From Candidatus Heimdallarchaeota archaeon (GTDB lineage: Archaea; Asgardarchaeota; Heimdallarchaeia; Heimdallarchaeales; Heimdallarchaeaceae): a DNA stretch of 39,719 nucleotides. The notes beneath the pieces were generated by a model. It was not told the DNA's origin. It saw nothing but the letters and a program-made list of their open reading frames with translations, and did no database searches. Shown here piece after piece: positions 6,713 through 15,100 of the stretch. Made by a program: the position numbers and the translations under genes. The DNA is taken from positions 1-39,719 of the forward strand of contig JAAFKI010000127.1 of NCBI GenBank assembly GCA_021399345.1, in the 5' to 3' direction. The stretch's first letter is position 1; each line of letters opens with the position of its first letter.

Positions 6713-9457
6713 ATGAACAGACGAAAATCAATGAAAACAACATTCATTATTCTACTTTTGACATTTTCAATGATTGTGGGATCTAATCAAGCTGCACAAG
6801 CTCTAAATTACAATCAAGATCCCTCTGATCAAGAAGTGCAACAAGTAGTAACTGAACCGGCACAAAATGAAGTGGGATTGGAACAAACGGAAGATACAAT
6901 CGAAATATGGATTGTACAAGATTTTGTGATAACGGTGTATGACTTAGCATTTATAGAATGTCATGTGTTAAGTCTTTATGGAATTGAAATTGACGTAGAT
7001 ATTGAACTATGGATTCAATATGATAATGGTAGTGTTTACCTCATTTATCAAGAATCAAGAGTATTATTTCCTTATTTAGAATACGTCTTTAATGTAACTC
7101 ATTCATTCACATCAATAGGTGTACACTTAGTTAATCTAAAAGTGATGGATTTAGTACATCAACAAGAAGTTACAACTGTGTGCTACTGGGAAGTTATTGA
7201 TGGCTATTTTGAAATATATATTTATCAAGACTACGAAGCACAAGTCGGAATAGAAATTAAAATGGAGATATACATCTACAATGGGTATGCCATTGCGAAA
7301 GAATTGTATATTGAAGTATTAATTGATGGCGGCTTAGGTCCAGTACAAATATATGAAGAAACCACGTGGGTGGCTGCTTATGATGTGCTGATAATAGTAG
7401 TCTATTGGACCTTTGTAGTGGCAGGTATTTATGATGTGATTGTAGAAGTTATGGATATTTTAGAACAAAAAGAATGGTATGCTTATTGCTACTGGGAAGT
7501 ATTTGATGGGTTCATTGATATTGTAATTGAGCAAAACTATGAAGCTTGGATTGGCGTTGAAGAAAGAATACAGATCTGGGTTTACAACTACTATGCTATC
7601 GATATTGAGGCCGATGTCTCTGTTTGGATTACGAACGGAACACATACTTTCGAGATATATTTCAACGTTCTTGTGACAATAAATGCTGGGACGTATTTTA
7701 TGGACGAAATCTTTTATACATTCATCTATGAAGGATTTTGGGAACTCTATGTAGAAGTTTATGTAATTGAGTTCGATATTACATGGAGAGAATATTGTCT
7801 AGAAGGATGGTGGATCTATGGAGGATTCATAGATGTTTGGATCTACCAACAATACGAAGTTTTCGTTTCTGAAGAAGCAATTATGTATTGTTGGGTCATG
7901 AGCAATTATGCTGTTGATCGAGATATAGCTATTGAAGTGTGGATAACTAATGCAACGCATAGCATCCTGATATATGGAGAGACTACGGATATCGCTCCTG
8001 GAGAAGTGTATAACTTTACGGTATACTGGGTGTTCCTTTATGCAGATTATTGGGATGTAAAAATAGTTGTTATCGATTTATTCTCAGGTATATTTTATGT
8101 AGATTATTGCTATTGGTACGTCTATTGGGGATATTTTGAACTCTATATTTACCAAGAATACTATGGATTACTAGATCAAGAACTATGGATGATGTTTGAG
8201 ATATACAATTTCTATGCAGTAGAGAAGACTGTAGGTGTTGAAATACTCATTTTCGATGGAGTAGACTATGTTCAACTATACTATGAAATTGTACTGATAG
8301 ATGCACTTGGATTCTATTTCTTTGAACTTTGGTACGTATTTGCAATGGTAGGTTACTATGATGTGATACTAATCGTAACGGAGGTAGATACTGGAATAGT
8401 TTGGATAGAATATTGTTGGTGGTGGATCTATGCTGAATATCTTGACATCTGGATTGTCCAAGATATGGAAGCTTCAGTTGGCGAAGAAGTCCTTATGGAA
8501 TTCTGGATAGTAAACTACTACTCAATTGAAATGGATTTAACAGTTGAAGTATGGATAAGTGGTGATACGGATCCAATTATTTCTGATACGGTGATAATCC
8601 CAGCTAATGGTATCTACACATTCACATTGCCTTATACATTCCTCTACGAAGGATTTTACACTGTAACCTTGATTGTAATAGATAATGCAACAGGTGCCCA
8701 ATGGGTAGAGTACTGTCGATGGAGCATCTATGAAGGATTCATTGAAGTCTGGATAATTCAGGACTATGATGCTGTTGTAGGCCAAGAAGTATGGATGCAA
8801 TTCTATGCACAGAGCTACTATAGTTATGATGTACCAATTTACGTAGAAGTAAGAATAGATACGGGTTACGGAATTGTTATACTGTTTACAGATTCCTTGG
8901 TTTTACTATCTTATCAATTACTCATGTGGAACCTGAGTTATATATTCATGAATCCAGGAATATTCCATATCTACTTTGTAGTAATTGAATTACAAACAGG
9001 AAATGTTTGGATAGCTGAATGCCGTTGGTATATCCATGATGATGGTTGGCTAGACATATGGATTGAACAGGGTTATTATGGAGAAACAGGGGTAAACTAC
9101 CTTATGCAATTTGGAGTAAGTAATCTCTATTCAATAGACAAAGATCTTATTCTCGTAGTAAAAATAGTACAAGGAAGTGACTCGTGGATAGCCCATAATG
9201 AATCGAAATTGGTACTGTCGATGACAACGTACAGTTTCGATGTCAATTGGATGTTTGTAAACGACGGTTGGTATGATGTTTACTTCATAGTTACTGATGT
9301 CGTAACAGGAATCGTTCAAACATTGGATTGTTGGTGGAAGATTGAGGATGCAGTCATTATACCTGAATTCAGTGCTATAACTCTGATACCAATTCTAGGA
9401 GCTCTTTCTGCAGCAGTCTATCTAGCACTTAGAAGGAAAAGGAAACTAACTCACTAA
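6713..9457 (+). CDS. Surface protein of eight ~100-residue beta repeats
   Basis: About 914 residues from the ATG at 6713; a GTG at 6701 is in frame, and GGGTG sits ~10 nt before the ATG. A signal peptide (RRK then a hydrophobic stretch ending QAAQA) leads into a short acidic linker. Eight tandem repeats follow and fill the chain. Each begins like FIDIWIxQDYEA, continues with beta strands, and ends with a motif like YCxWxIYxG that holds the repeat's conserved Cys and Trp. Repeats are 100-105 residues and very rich in Tyr, Trp, Ile, Val and acidic residues, poor in Lys/Arg. The C-terminus is IPEFS, one membrane helix and the tail RRKRK, resembling archaeal sorting/anchor signals. The repeats look like Ig/CARDB-type beta sandwiches. 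Cell-surface structural or adhesive role is inferred. Confidence 0.85.
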   Translation: MNRRKSMKTTFIILLLTFSMIVGSNQAAQALNYNQDPSDQEVQQVVTEPAQNEVGLEQTEDTIEIWIVQDFVITVYDLAFIECHVLSLYGIEIDVDIELWIQYDNGSVYLIYQESRVLFPYLEYVFNVTHSFTSIGVHLVNLKVMDLVHQQEVTTVCYWEVIDGYFEIYIYQDYEAQVGIEIKMEIYIYNGYAIAKELYIEVLIDGGLGPVQIYEETTWVAAYDVLIIVVYWTFVVAGIYDVIVEVMDILEQKEWYAYCYWEVFDGFIDIVIEQNYEAWIGVEERIQIWVYNYYAIDIEADVSVWITNGTHTFEIYFNVLVTINAGTYFMDEIFYTFIYEGFWELYVEVYVIEFDITWREYCLEGWWIYGGFIDVWIYQQYEVFVSEEAIMYCWVMSNYAVDRDIAIEVWITNATHSILIYGETTDIAPGEVYNFTVYWVFLYADYWDVKIVVIDLFSGIFYVDYCYWYVYWGYFELYIYQEYYGLLDQELWMMFEIYNFYAVEKTVGVEILIFDGVDYVQLYYEIVLIDALGFYFFELWYVFAMVGYYDVILIVTEVDTGIVWIEYCWWWIYAEYLDIWIVQDMEASVGEEVLMEFWIVNYYSIEMDLTVEVWISGDTDPIISDTVIIPANGIYTFTLPYTFLYEGFYTVTLIVIDNATGAQWVEYCRWSIYEGFIEVWIIQDYDAVVGQEVWMQFYAQSYYSYDVPIYVEVRIDTGYGIVILFTDSLVLLSYQLLMWNLSYIFMNPGIFHIYFVVIELQTGNVWIAECRWYIHDDGWLDIWIEQGYYGETGVNYLMQFGVSNLYSIDKDLILVVKIVQGSDSWIAHNESKLVLSMTTYSFDVNWMFVNDGWYDVYFIVTDVVTGIVQTLDCWWKIEDAVIIPEFSAITLIPILGALSAAVYLALRRKRKLTH
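6896..9349 (+). repeat. Eight protein-level tandem repeats, period ~306 nt
   Basis: Repeat starts are at 6896, 7205, 7511, 7826, 8132, 8438, 8738 and 9047, the last ending near 9349. Lengths are 103, 102, 105, 102, 102, 100, 103 and ~101 codons. The copies are clearly related in protein sequence but diverged in DNA, so the array is old rather than freshly amplified. One Cys per copy is kept in the same place. Confidence 0.85.
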
Positions 9458-9485
9458 TCTCTTTTCTTTTTTTCTTTTTTTAATT
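9458..9485 (+). terminator. T-rich archaeal terminator
   Basis: Runs of T (CTTTTCTTTTTTTCTTTTTTT-like tracts) follow the surface-protein stop codon at once, the usual intrinsic termination signal in archaea. No stem-loop is needed or seen. Confidence 0.5.
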
Positions 9486-9569
9486 TCTTATACCATAACT
9501 TCTAATACCATTGCAATAGATTTTTAAAATTCATTTTTCGTTTGGTTTTATATTATAAGGTGAACTAAA

Positions 9570-10526
9570 ATGAAAAAATATTTTGTAACAGGTTCATACG
9601 GACAAATAGGGATGGATCTTATTCCAGCTATGCTAGAACGTTATGGAAAGGAAAACGTTATTGCTACAGGAAGAAAGAAAATCAATCCTACATTCAAAGA
9701 ATTAGATGTAATCTATCACAGACTAGATGTGAGAGATCACTTTGGTCTAAGAAACTTATTGGTTGAGTATGATATTGATATTATTTTGCATAATGCTTCA
9801 GTTTTATCAGCAACTGGTGAGAAAAATCCCCAGCTAGCACATGAAATAAACTTTGAAGGATTTTATAATGTGCTAGAAGCAACACGTGAATTAAATCTAG
9901 AACAGCTGTTTGCACCATCTTCAATAGCTGCTTTCGGTCCAACTACTCCATTAATTGATACACCAAACACTACAATAATGGAACCAACTAGTATCTATGG
10001 TATTTCTAAAGTTTATACAGAGCTTATGGGTAATTATTATAACCAGAAATATGGTTTGAATTTCAGAAGTTTAAGATATCCTGGAGTTCTTTCTCCTGAA
10101 GAACCTGGTGGTGGAACTACAGATTACGCAATTTGGATCTTTTTTGAAGCACTCAAGAATAAGAAGTATGAATGTTTCTTAGGAGCAGATGTTAGACTTC
10201 CAATGATGATGATGTCAGATTGCCTTAAATCTACTTTTGACCTTATCGAAGCTCCTGAAGAAAAATTAAAACATCGCACTTTCAATGTAACTGGTATGAG
10301 TTTCACTCCAGAAGAACTATCAAATGCTATTAAAGAATATATTACTGATTTTGAGATTACTTACAAACCTGATTTCCGAGATGGAATTGCTCGCTCTTGG
10401 CCACAAAGCCTTGATGACAGTGTTGCTCGTGAAGAATGGGATTGGAACCCTGAATTTCCATTTGATAAAATGGTTATAGCAATGCTTGATGGTGTAAGTG
10501 AAAAACTAGGAATTTCCTACAAGTAG
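9570..10526 (+). CDS. SDR-type L-threonine 3-dehydrogenase (NAD-dependent epimerase family)
   Basis: 318 residues, the normal length for short-chain L-threonine dehydrogenases. The NAD-binding Rossmann motif GSYGQIG is at residues 8-14. The catalytic set is Ser117/118, Tyr143 and Lys147 (SIYGISK). Features of the threonine dehydrogenase branch rather than of sugar epimerases are GGGTTDYA and the RLPMMMMSDC segment. The enzyme oxidises L-threonine to 2-amino-3-ketobutyrate in the cytosol, leading to glycine and acetyl-CoA. GGTGA ends 7 nt before the ATG. It stands alone; the 2-amino-3-ketobutyrate CoA ligase is not nearby. Confidence 0.85.
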   Translation: MKKYFVTGSYGQIGMDLIPAMLERYGKENVIATGRKKINPTFKELDVIYHRLDVRDHFGLRNLLVEYDIDIILHNASVLSATGEKNPQLAHEINFEGFYNVLEATRELNLEQLFAPSSIAAFGPTTPLIDTPNTTIMEPTSIYGISKVYTELMGNYYNQKYGLNFRSLRYPGVLSPEEPGGGTTDYAIWIFFEALKNKKYECFLGADVRLPMMMMSDCLKSTFDLIEAPEEKLKHRTFNVTGMSFTPEELSNAIKEYITDFEITYKPDFRDGIARSWPQSLDDSVAREEWDWNPEFPFDKMVIAMLDGVSEKLGISYK

Positions 10527-10604
10527 TTTTCTTTTATTCTCCTTCTTTTGACTTATTATTCTATTATATAGAAAAAAAGAAAGTGAATGATTTCACTTTA
10601 ATAT

Positions 10605-11012
10605 TTATTCAGATTTTCTTGCTTTAAGTTCCAGAATCAAGGCCACTATAAACCCTGCTCCTATTAGAATATATGATACGGTGTTTAACCAGTTCCAAGC
10701 ATGTATTCCTGGAATTCCAAATTGGACATATAGCATGATTATTACACCAGACCACGCCCAAACTAACATAGTGATCAGAGGTATTTTTACTGTTGACCAT
10801 TTAGCTTTGAAGAATGAAAGAAAATTCATGATACCGAAGGAGATTAAAGATCCTCCAAAGATCAATGGTAGCGCTGTATCATTAAATGGCCATTGTTGAA
10901 TGCCTACAAAGAACCAATCCCATAAGAAAAAGAATGCTATGGAAAAAGTTAAAGCTGTAAAACCTGCAACAAGAAACCAAATTTTTGTGAATTTATGTAT
11001 TTCTTCTGTCAT
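10605..11012 (-). CDS. Four-helix membrane protein of unknown function
   Basis: 135 residues with four membrane helices (about 10-32, 45-65, 75-98 and 107-128), short loops and a basic C-terminus. Trp and Phe are frequent at the helix ends. No family is recognised. The ATG has AGGTGA just upstream on the minus strand, and a perfect 18-nt palindrome lies 13-30 nt before the start, so expression may be controlled by a dimeric regulator or an mRNA hairpin. Confidence 0.6.
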   Translation of the reverse strand: MTEEIHKFTKIWFLVAGFTALTFSIAFFFLWDWFFVGIQQWPFNDTALPLIFGGSLISFGIMNFLSFFKAKWSTVKIPLITMLVWAWSGVIIMLYVQFGIPGIHAWNWLNTVSYILIGAGFIVALILELKARKSE

Positions 11013-11024
11013 ATTTTCACCTAA

Positions 11025-11042
11025 TGATTCTTTTAAGAATCA
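11025..11042 (-). promoter_or_regulatory. Perfect palindrome before the 10605-11012 gene, operator candidate
   Basis: TGATTCTT-TT-AAGAATCA has perfect 8-bp arms and sits where transcription of the minus-strand gene should begin (TATA-like element on the minus strand near 11062-11072). A second dyad, TTAGAGA at 11050-11056 and TCTCTAA at 11073-11079, flanks that TATA element. Confidence 0.45.
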
Positions 11043-11211
11043 CATAAGATTAGAGAGACAGTTTAAAAATATTCTCTAAAACCTGAATATTTGTGAATTT
11101 TCTTTCTTATCTTTCCCTTGCAATTATTTATATCAGCAATGAGTTTGTATTTCTTCTAGAATTGTTTTTTTTGAGAGTTAAATTTAAAATTCTCTTCAGA
11201 CTTTTTATGAT

Positions 11212-12078
11212 ATGATTAGCATTTTAAAAGGCTTTTTTAAGCTGATTCGTGTGGAATTATGTTTATTTGCAACCATTGGACTCTTTGTTTCTGGCATTTT
11301 AGCTGAAGATTTAACAGGTTTTCAGTGGGAATTTCTAATTGCATTTTTAATCATCTTCTTTTCTGCAGCAGGTTCGCTTGCAATCAATGATTATTTCGAC
11401 TTTGAAATTGATAGAGAAAACCAGAGGAAAGATCGTCCAATAGTATTAGGTTTAATATCTAGAAAAACAGCACTATATACTGGGATATTATTCTTAGTTA
11501 CAGTTGTTATTTTATCAATCTTTTTGAATCTTCCAGCAATGATCTTAGCTCTTACATGTATCTCAATAATCTATTTGTACAGTCTTGGTCTGAAAAGAAT
11601 ATTTCTATTTAAGAATCTTCTAATTGCGGGTAGTTATTCAGCAACAATCTTGTTTGGTTCACTAATATCTGATTCATTTCTTGAACCTATTACAATTTAT
11701 TTCGCTATCATGGGATTCATCATAGGATTAGGCTCAGAAATCATGTTTGATATTGCTGATATTGAAGGGGATAAAGTACGACGTGTAATAACGATTCCTA
11801 ACAAATTTGGAACTAAGAAAGCAGCTATACTATCAATTTTCACCTATTTTGTCATTATTGTATTAGACCCACTGCCATTTTATGTTTTTATTGACTCGAG
11901 ATTCTATTTTGATTATGTTTTTCTTGCACTAATATGCATCCCTATACTTGGGTATATTATTTTGTCAATATCACTGTTTAGAAATCAAACAAAAGAAAAT
12001 ACTGTAAAACTTAGGAAACTTATATTCTTGGTAATGCAAATTGGCACTATAGCGTATCTTCTAGGAGCTTTAGTTTAA
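11212..12078 (+). CDS. UbiA-family prenyltransferase, probably DGGGP synthase
   Basis: 288 residues with about eight or nine membrane helices. Both Asp-rich motifs of UbiA enzymes are present: NDYFDFEID (59-67) and DIADIEGDK (180-188). The wording of the second motif and the short N-terminus fit archaeal geranylgeranylglyceryl-phosphate geranylgeranyltransferase, which attaches the second C20 chain of the ether-lipid core at the membrane. Other archaeal UbiA members (quinone or chlorophyll-like side chains) cannot be excluded. A TATA-like AAATTTAAAATT near 11178-11189 gives an almost leaderless transcript. No other lipid genes are next to it. Confidence 0.75.
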   Translation: MISILKGFFKLIRVELCLFATIGLFVSGILAEDLTGFQWEFLIAFLIIFFSAAGSLAINDYFDFEIDRENQRKDRPIVLGLISRKTALYTGILFLVTVVILSIFLNLPAMILALTCISIIYLYSLGLKRIFLFKNLLIAGSYSATILFGSLISDSFLEPITIYFAIMGFIIGLGSEIMFDIADIEGDKVRRVITIPNKFGTKKAAILSIFTYFVIIVLDPLPFYVFIDSRFYFDYVFLALICIPILGYIILSISLFRNQTKENTVKLRKLIFLVMQIGTIAYLLGALV

Positions 12079-12090
12079 CTAAAAGACTAT

Positions 12091-12141
12091 CTAAGAAATT
12101 AAGATTTTTCTTAATTTTCTTAGTAATTCATTTTTACTAAG
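12091..12141 (+). terminator. Two overlapping, mutually exclusive hairpins after the prenyltransferase
   Basis: Hairpin 1: CTAAGAAATTAAGA (12091-12104) pairs with TCTTAATTTTCTTAG (12109-12123) around a T loop, with one bulged T. Hairpin 2: CTTAGTAA (12119-12126) pairs perfectly with TTACTAAG (12134-12141). They share 12119-12123 and so cannot form together. A terminator for the upstream gene is the simplest reading. Confidence 0.4.
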
Positions 12142-12143
12142 TA

Positions 12144-12187
12144 TTTATACGAATTTGCTAAATTATGTTTAGCGTTAAACGCTGAAC
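12144..12187 (+). promoter_or_regulatory. TATA element plus palindromic operator candidate
   Basis: TTTATAC at 12144-12150 would set the transcription start near 12170. A near-perfect 21-nt dyad at 12167-12187 has the core AGCGTT-A-AACGCT with three more outer pairs beyond one T/G position. A protein dimer bound there would cover the start site of the gene at 12284. Confidence 0.45.
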
Positions 12188-12283
12188 AAATCAAGACATG
12201 GCTTAAAAAGTTAGAATTAACCTCTTTGGGAAGATTTTGCTTTTCTGTTTTGATTTAACTAAACTAACTAAATTGGTGAAAAT

Positions 12284-12892
12284 ATGACAGTCTCTCAAGC
12301 AAGATTTAGACTCCCTCGGAGTCCATTTATCGGTTTTCGACTCAATCCCAAATACAGAAGCTGGTGGATAAGTATACTCATGACTATCCTAATAGCTGTT
12401 CCAATGTCACTAGTTATGGCATTAATTGTATATGGGCCTGCAGATCTAGCAAAACACTTTGCATTAAATCTCGTAGCAGCTGGACCAGTAGCTTTCTTTG
12501 CAGCTCACTTTGGTTTCAATGGCATTAAGATTAAAAATGTACCACTTCTACCCGGTATAGGACCTTTTGCAGAAAAAGTAATGAAATATGATTTCGGGTT
12601 AGCGATGAGAACACAACCCATGAAAAAACTACTCTCTAGTGGAAAATTCTGGGGATTCGGATTAATTGTAGATGCACTTCTATGTATTGAAATTGCAATA
12701 CTTGTATCTTTTATCAAAGTTCCCTGGTTAGCTATGCACTTCGCCCCAGGGTGGGGAAAAGCATGGTTGGTTGCTTTTGGTCAATCTTATGCACTAGCAT
12801 TTGGTATAGCACTTGCAGGAATTATAGTGACCATCTGGTTACTTAAAATCTGGATGTGGAAACCAACTGGACCACCTCCAGCTCAAGAATAA
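12284..12892 (+). CDS. Tandem DUF2798-like membrane protein
   Basis: 202 residues with four membrane helices in two similar halves: residues ~27-75 and ~120-190 each show helix - short loop - helix with patterns such as MSLVMALI...ALNLVAAGPVAFFAAHF and the matching second copy. This is like the two-helix DUF2798 unit, here doubled within one chain. The ends are Pro/Arg-rich (N) and Pro-rich (C). No enzymatic motif is seen. GGTGA lies 4 nt before the ATG; the ~100-nt leader contains the palindrome at 12167-12187, so regulation by a dimeric repressor is plausible. Function unknown. Confidence 0.6.
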   Translation: MTVSQARFRLPRSPFIGFRLNPKYRSWWISILMTILIAVPMSLVMALIVYGPADLAKHFALNLVAAGPVAFFAAHFGFNGIKIKNVPLLPGIGPFAEKVMKYDFGLAMRTQPMKKLLSSGKFWGFGLIVDALLCIEIAILVSFIKVPWLAMHFAPGWGKAWLVAFGQSYALAFGIALAGIIVTIWLLKIWMWKPTGPPPAQE

Positions 12893-12907
12893 AGCTCTTT
12901 GTGAGCT

Positions 12908-14923
12908 TCAATTCTTCTTTTTCTTTAAGTAACATGTAACAGCAATGACACAAACTATTGTTGAGATACTGATGATTCTAGAAATCTCTGGAATTTGTAT
13001 CATTAGAGGATAAGGATCTATTGCATTCCCTAGACCACCAATTTCATATGGGCCTAAACCGCTATAATCTGACCAGAAATTGCCTTCTGTTGTTATTTCA
13101 TCATACCATTGATTATTAGGTGAATCATCATATGCTTGTATATTTCCTTGGTTGTTGTTTATGAAATTATTATGATGGATAGTAAAGAAGTTACAATAAT
13201 CCAGGTCTACTCCAGAATCTAAGTTATTTGTGAAAGTATTATAAGATATCAAACTGTCTTCAGAATGATGTCCTTGTATTCCCATATTTGTCTCTTGAAT
13301 CCAATTTTCTGAAACTGAACAATTATCTGAATAAGATATGTAAACTCCATATGATAAGTAAATACCTTCACCTACAGATTTGAAACCAGTTCTACCAATA
13401 ATCGTACTGGTTTTAATCTTATTAAAATTAGAGTAATCAAACATTACTGATCCAACTAATTCGTTGAAATTACAATTCACTATATTAGTGGAGTTTGTTT
13501 TAGTTAGATAAATTCCTAGCTTTGAGTTGGAAAACTCAGAATCAGAAATTGAGATGTTTAAACACTCAACCAATCTTATACATACATAAACCTTGCTTAT
13601 TTCCTGTGAACTTACAATTATATTATTGCAACGTACAAAAATAAGTTGTCCATATTCTGGAGCATTCAAAGATAAATAAGAAACATTGAAGAAGAAGCCT
13701 AGTTCTTTTCCATTTACAATATTATCATTTATTGATAATCCAACAGGGGCATCAAAATATAGATTTCCAATGATGAAACTACTATTTTCAAAAATATTTC
13801 TTTCTAAGTTGAAATAATCATTTTTTGAAATATAAGATATTGCTCCCATATACGTATCTGAGATGTTGTTGGAAGTGATAGAGCAAAAAGATGTTTCATC
13901 AACATAAATTCCAATATAACAATTTTCAAAAATATTATCTTTCAGAACGATATTATATCCATTTTGTATTTGACAACCCCTTTTCTCGTTGTACAAAAAG
14001 TTATTATTTTCAACTGTCATGTTTGAACATTCAGATAGAGATAAACCCATATTCACTTCTATAAAATTTTGGTTTTTAATAGTTATATTTTCAGAAAGGT
14101 AAATAAATATTTGACTATAGTCTGGGGTATCGATTTGAGTGTTTGAAATATTAAGTAAAAACAATATTGGTTTGTTATTAACAATATTATCTTCTACTAT
14201 AATGTTCTCAAAACCTATATCGTAACGAATTTTCTGTAATTCAAAACTACAACCTGAGCAATTATTACCTGCAACATATGTTGAGGGATGGATATCATCT
14301 ATAAGGATTCCAGGATAATATCCATAAGTTTCTTTTTCACACTTATTATCTCTTATATCTGCTGCATAGCACCCATAAACACGAATTCCTCTGAAACGAA
14401 AACCTAATACTTGATTGTTTTTAATTATAGTCTCCTGATTACGAGAAGAAAAAATCCCATTATCGCAATTTGTAAATAAGTTATTGGTTATGTTAGCTAA
14501 GTGACAATAAGAAGCAAATATACCTGAATTTGAATCGGTGAAATTATTTCCTGATATTTCTACATCTGAGCTAGACATATCATCTAAAGAAATTGCGTAT
14601 CCTATTTGATCAAAATTACAATTTAATATTGAAATACTATATGTTATATTTTCAACAAAAATCCCATACATAGAACCAATTATTTCGAGGTTCTGAAAGA
14701 TGAAAGGATTGTTTTTTGAACCATCACCAGGTAATCCCAAACTCAACAATTCTTCATTAGAGTGAATGATAATAGAATCATGTGGGGTGTATGTTTCTGA
14801 ATATCCAACCATCTCATTACTTCTATTTTCTAGTTGGACAATAATTAACTCATTTTCATAATTCAGAATTGGAATCATTAAAACGAATATGGTTAAAAAA
14901 AGTAATAGTCCCTTTATCTTCAT
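12908..14923 (-). CDS. Secreted right-handed beta-helix protein, C-terminally anchored
   Basis: About 671 residues from the ATG at 14923; the frame extends 7 codons to a TTG. The ATG is favoured because a TATA-like element lies ~25 nt upstream. A signal peptide (KIKGLLLFLTIF...) is followed by a conserved entry segment, IIIHSNEELLSLGLPGDG, then many parallel-beta-helix turns full of Asn, Ile and Ser (patterns such as ISxNNFT and IxxNNFINN). The end has GNFWSDYSGLGPYEIGG...DPYPL, one membrane helix and a KKKK tail. Fold family: PbH1/NosD-type. Such proteins bind or process polysaccharides on the cell surface; the substrate cannot be told. The two genes at 35235 and 36642 share the same entry and exit motifs. 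Confidence 0.8.
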   Translation of the reverse strand: MKIKGLLLFLTIFVLMIPILNYENELIIVQLENRSNEMVGYSETYTPHDSIIIHSNEELLSLGLPGDGSKNNPFIFQNLEIIGSMYGIFVENITYSISILNCNFDQIGYAISLDDMSSSDVEISGNNFTDSNSGIFASYCHLANITNNLFTNCDNGIFSSRNQETIIKNNQVLGFRFRGIRVYGCYAADIRDNKCEKETYGYYPGILIDDIHPSTYVAGNNCSGCSFELQKIRYDIGFENIIVEDNIVNNKPILFLLNISNTQIDTPDYSQIFIYLSENITIKNQNFIEVNMGLSLSECSNMTVENNNFLYNEKRGCQIQNGYNIVLKDNIFENCYIGIYVDETSFCSITSNNISDTYMGAISYISKNDYFNLERNIFENSSFIIGNLYFDAPVGLSINDNIVNGKELGFFFNVSYLSLNAPEYGQLIFVRCNNIIVSSQEISKVYVCIRLVECLNISISDSEFSNSKLGIYLTKTNSTNIVNCNFNELVGSVMFDYSNFNKIKTSTIIGRTGFKSVGEGIYLSYGVYISYSDNCSVSENWIQETNMGIQGHHSEDSLISYNTFTNNLDSGVDLDYCNFFTIHHNNFINNNQGNIQAYDDSPNNQWYDEITTEGNFWSDYSGLGPYEIGGLGNAIDPYPLMIQIPEISRIISISTIVCVIAVTCYLKKKKN

Positions 14924-15100
14924 CTTTTTTACACTAAATAACAATTTATAGTAAGAGAATATTTAAACAATCTGTTCTATTTTTGTCGAATATCACTTGT
15001 TCTAGAATTCAGAATTGTTTCTCTTTCTTTGCAAGATTTACCTTTGATAAAAATTTATAATAGAGTAATTTATTCTTCGTTCATTGATAAGCGAGCTGGA

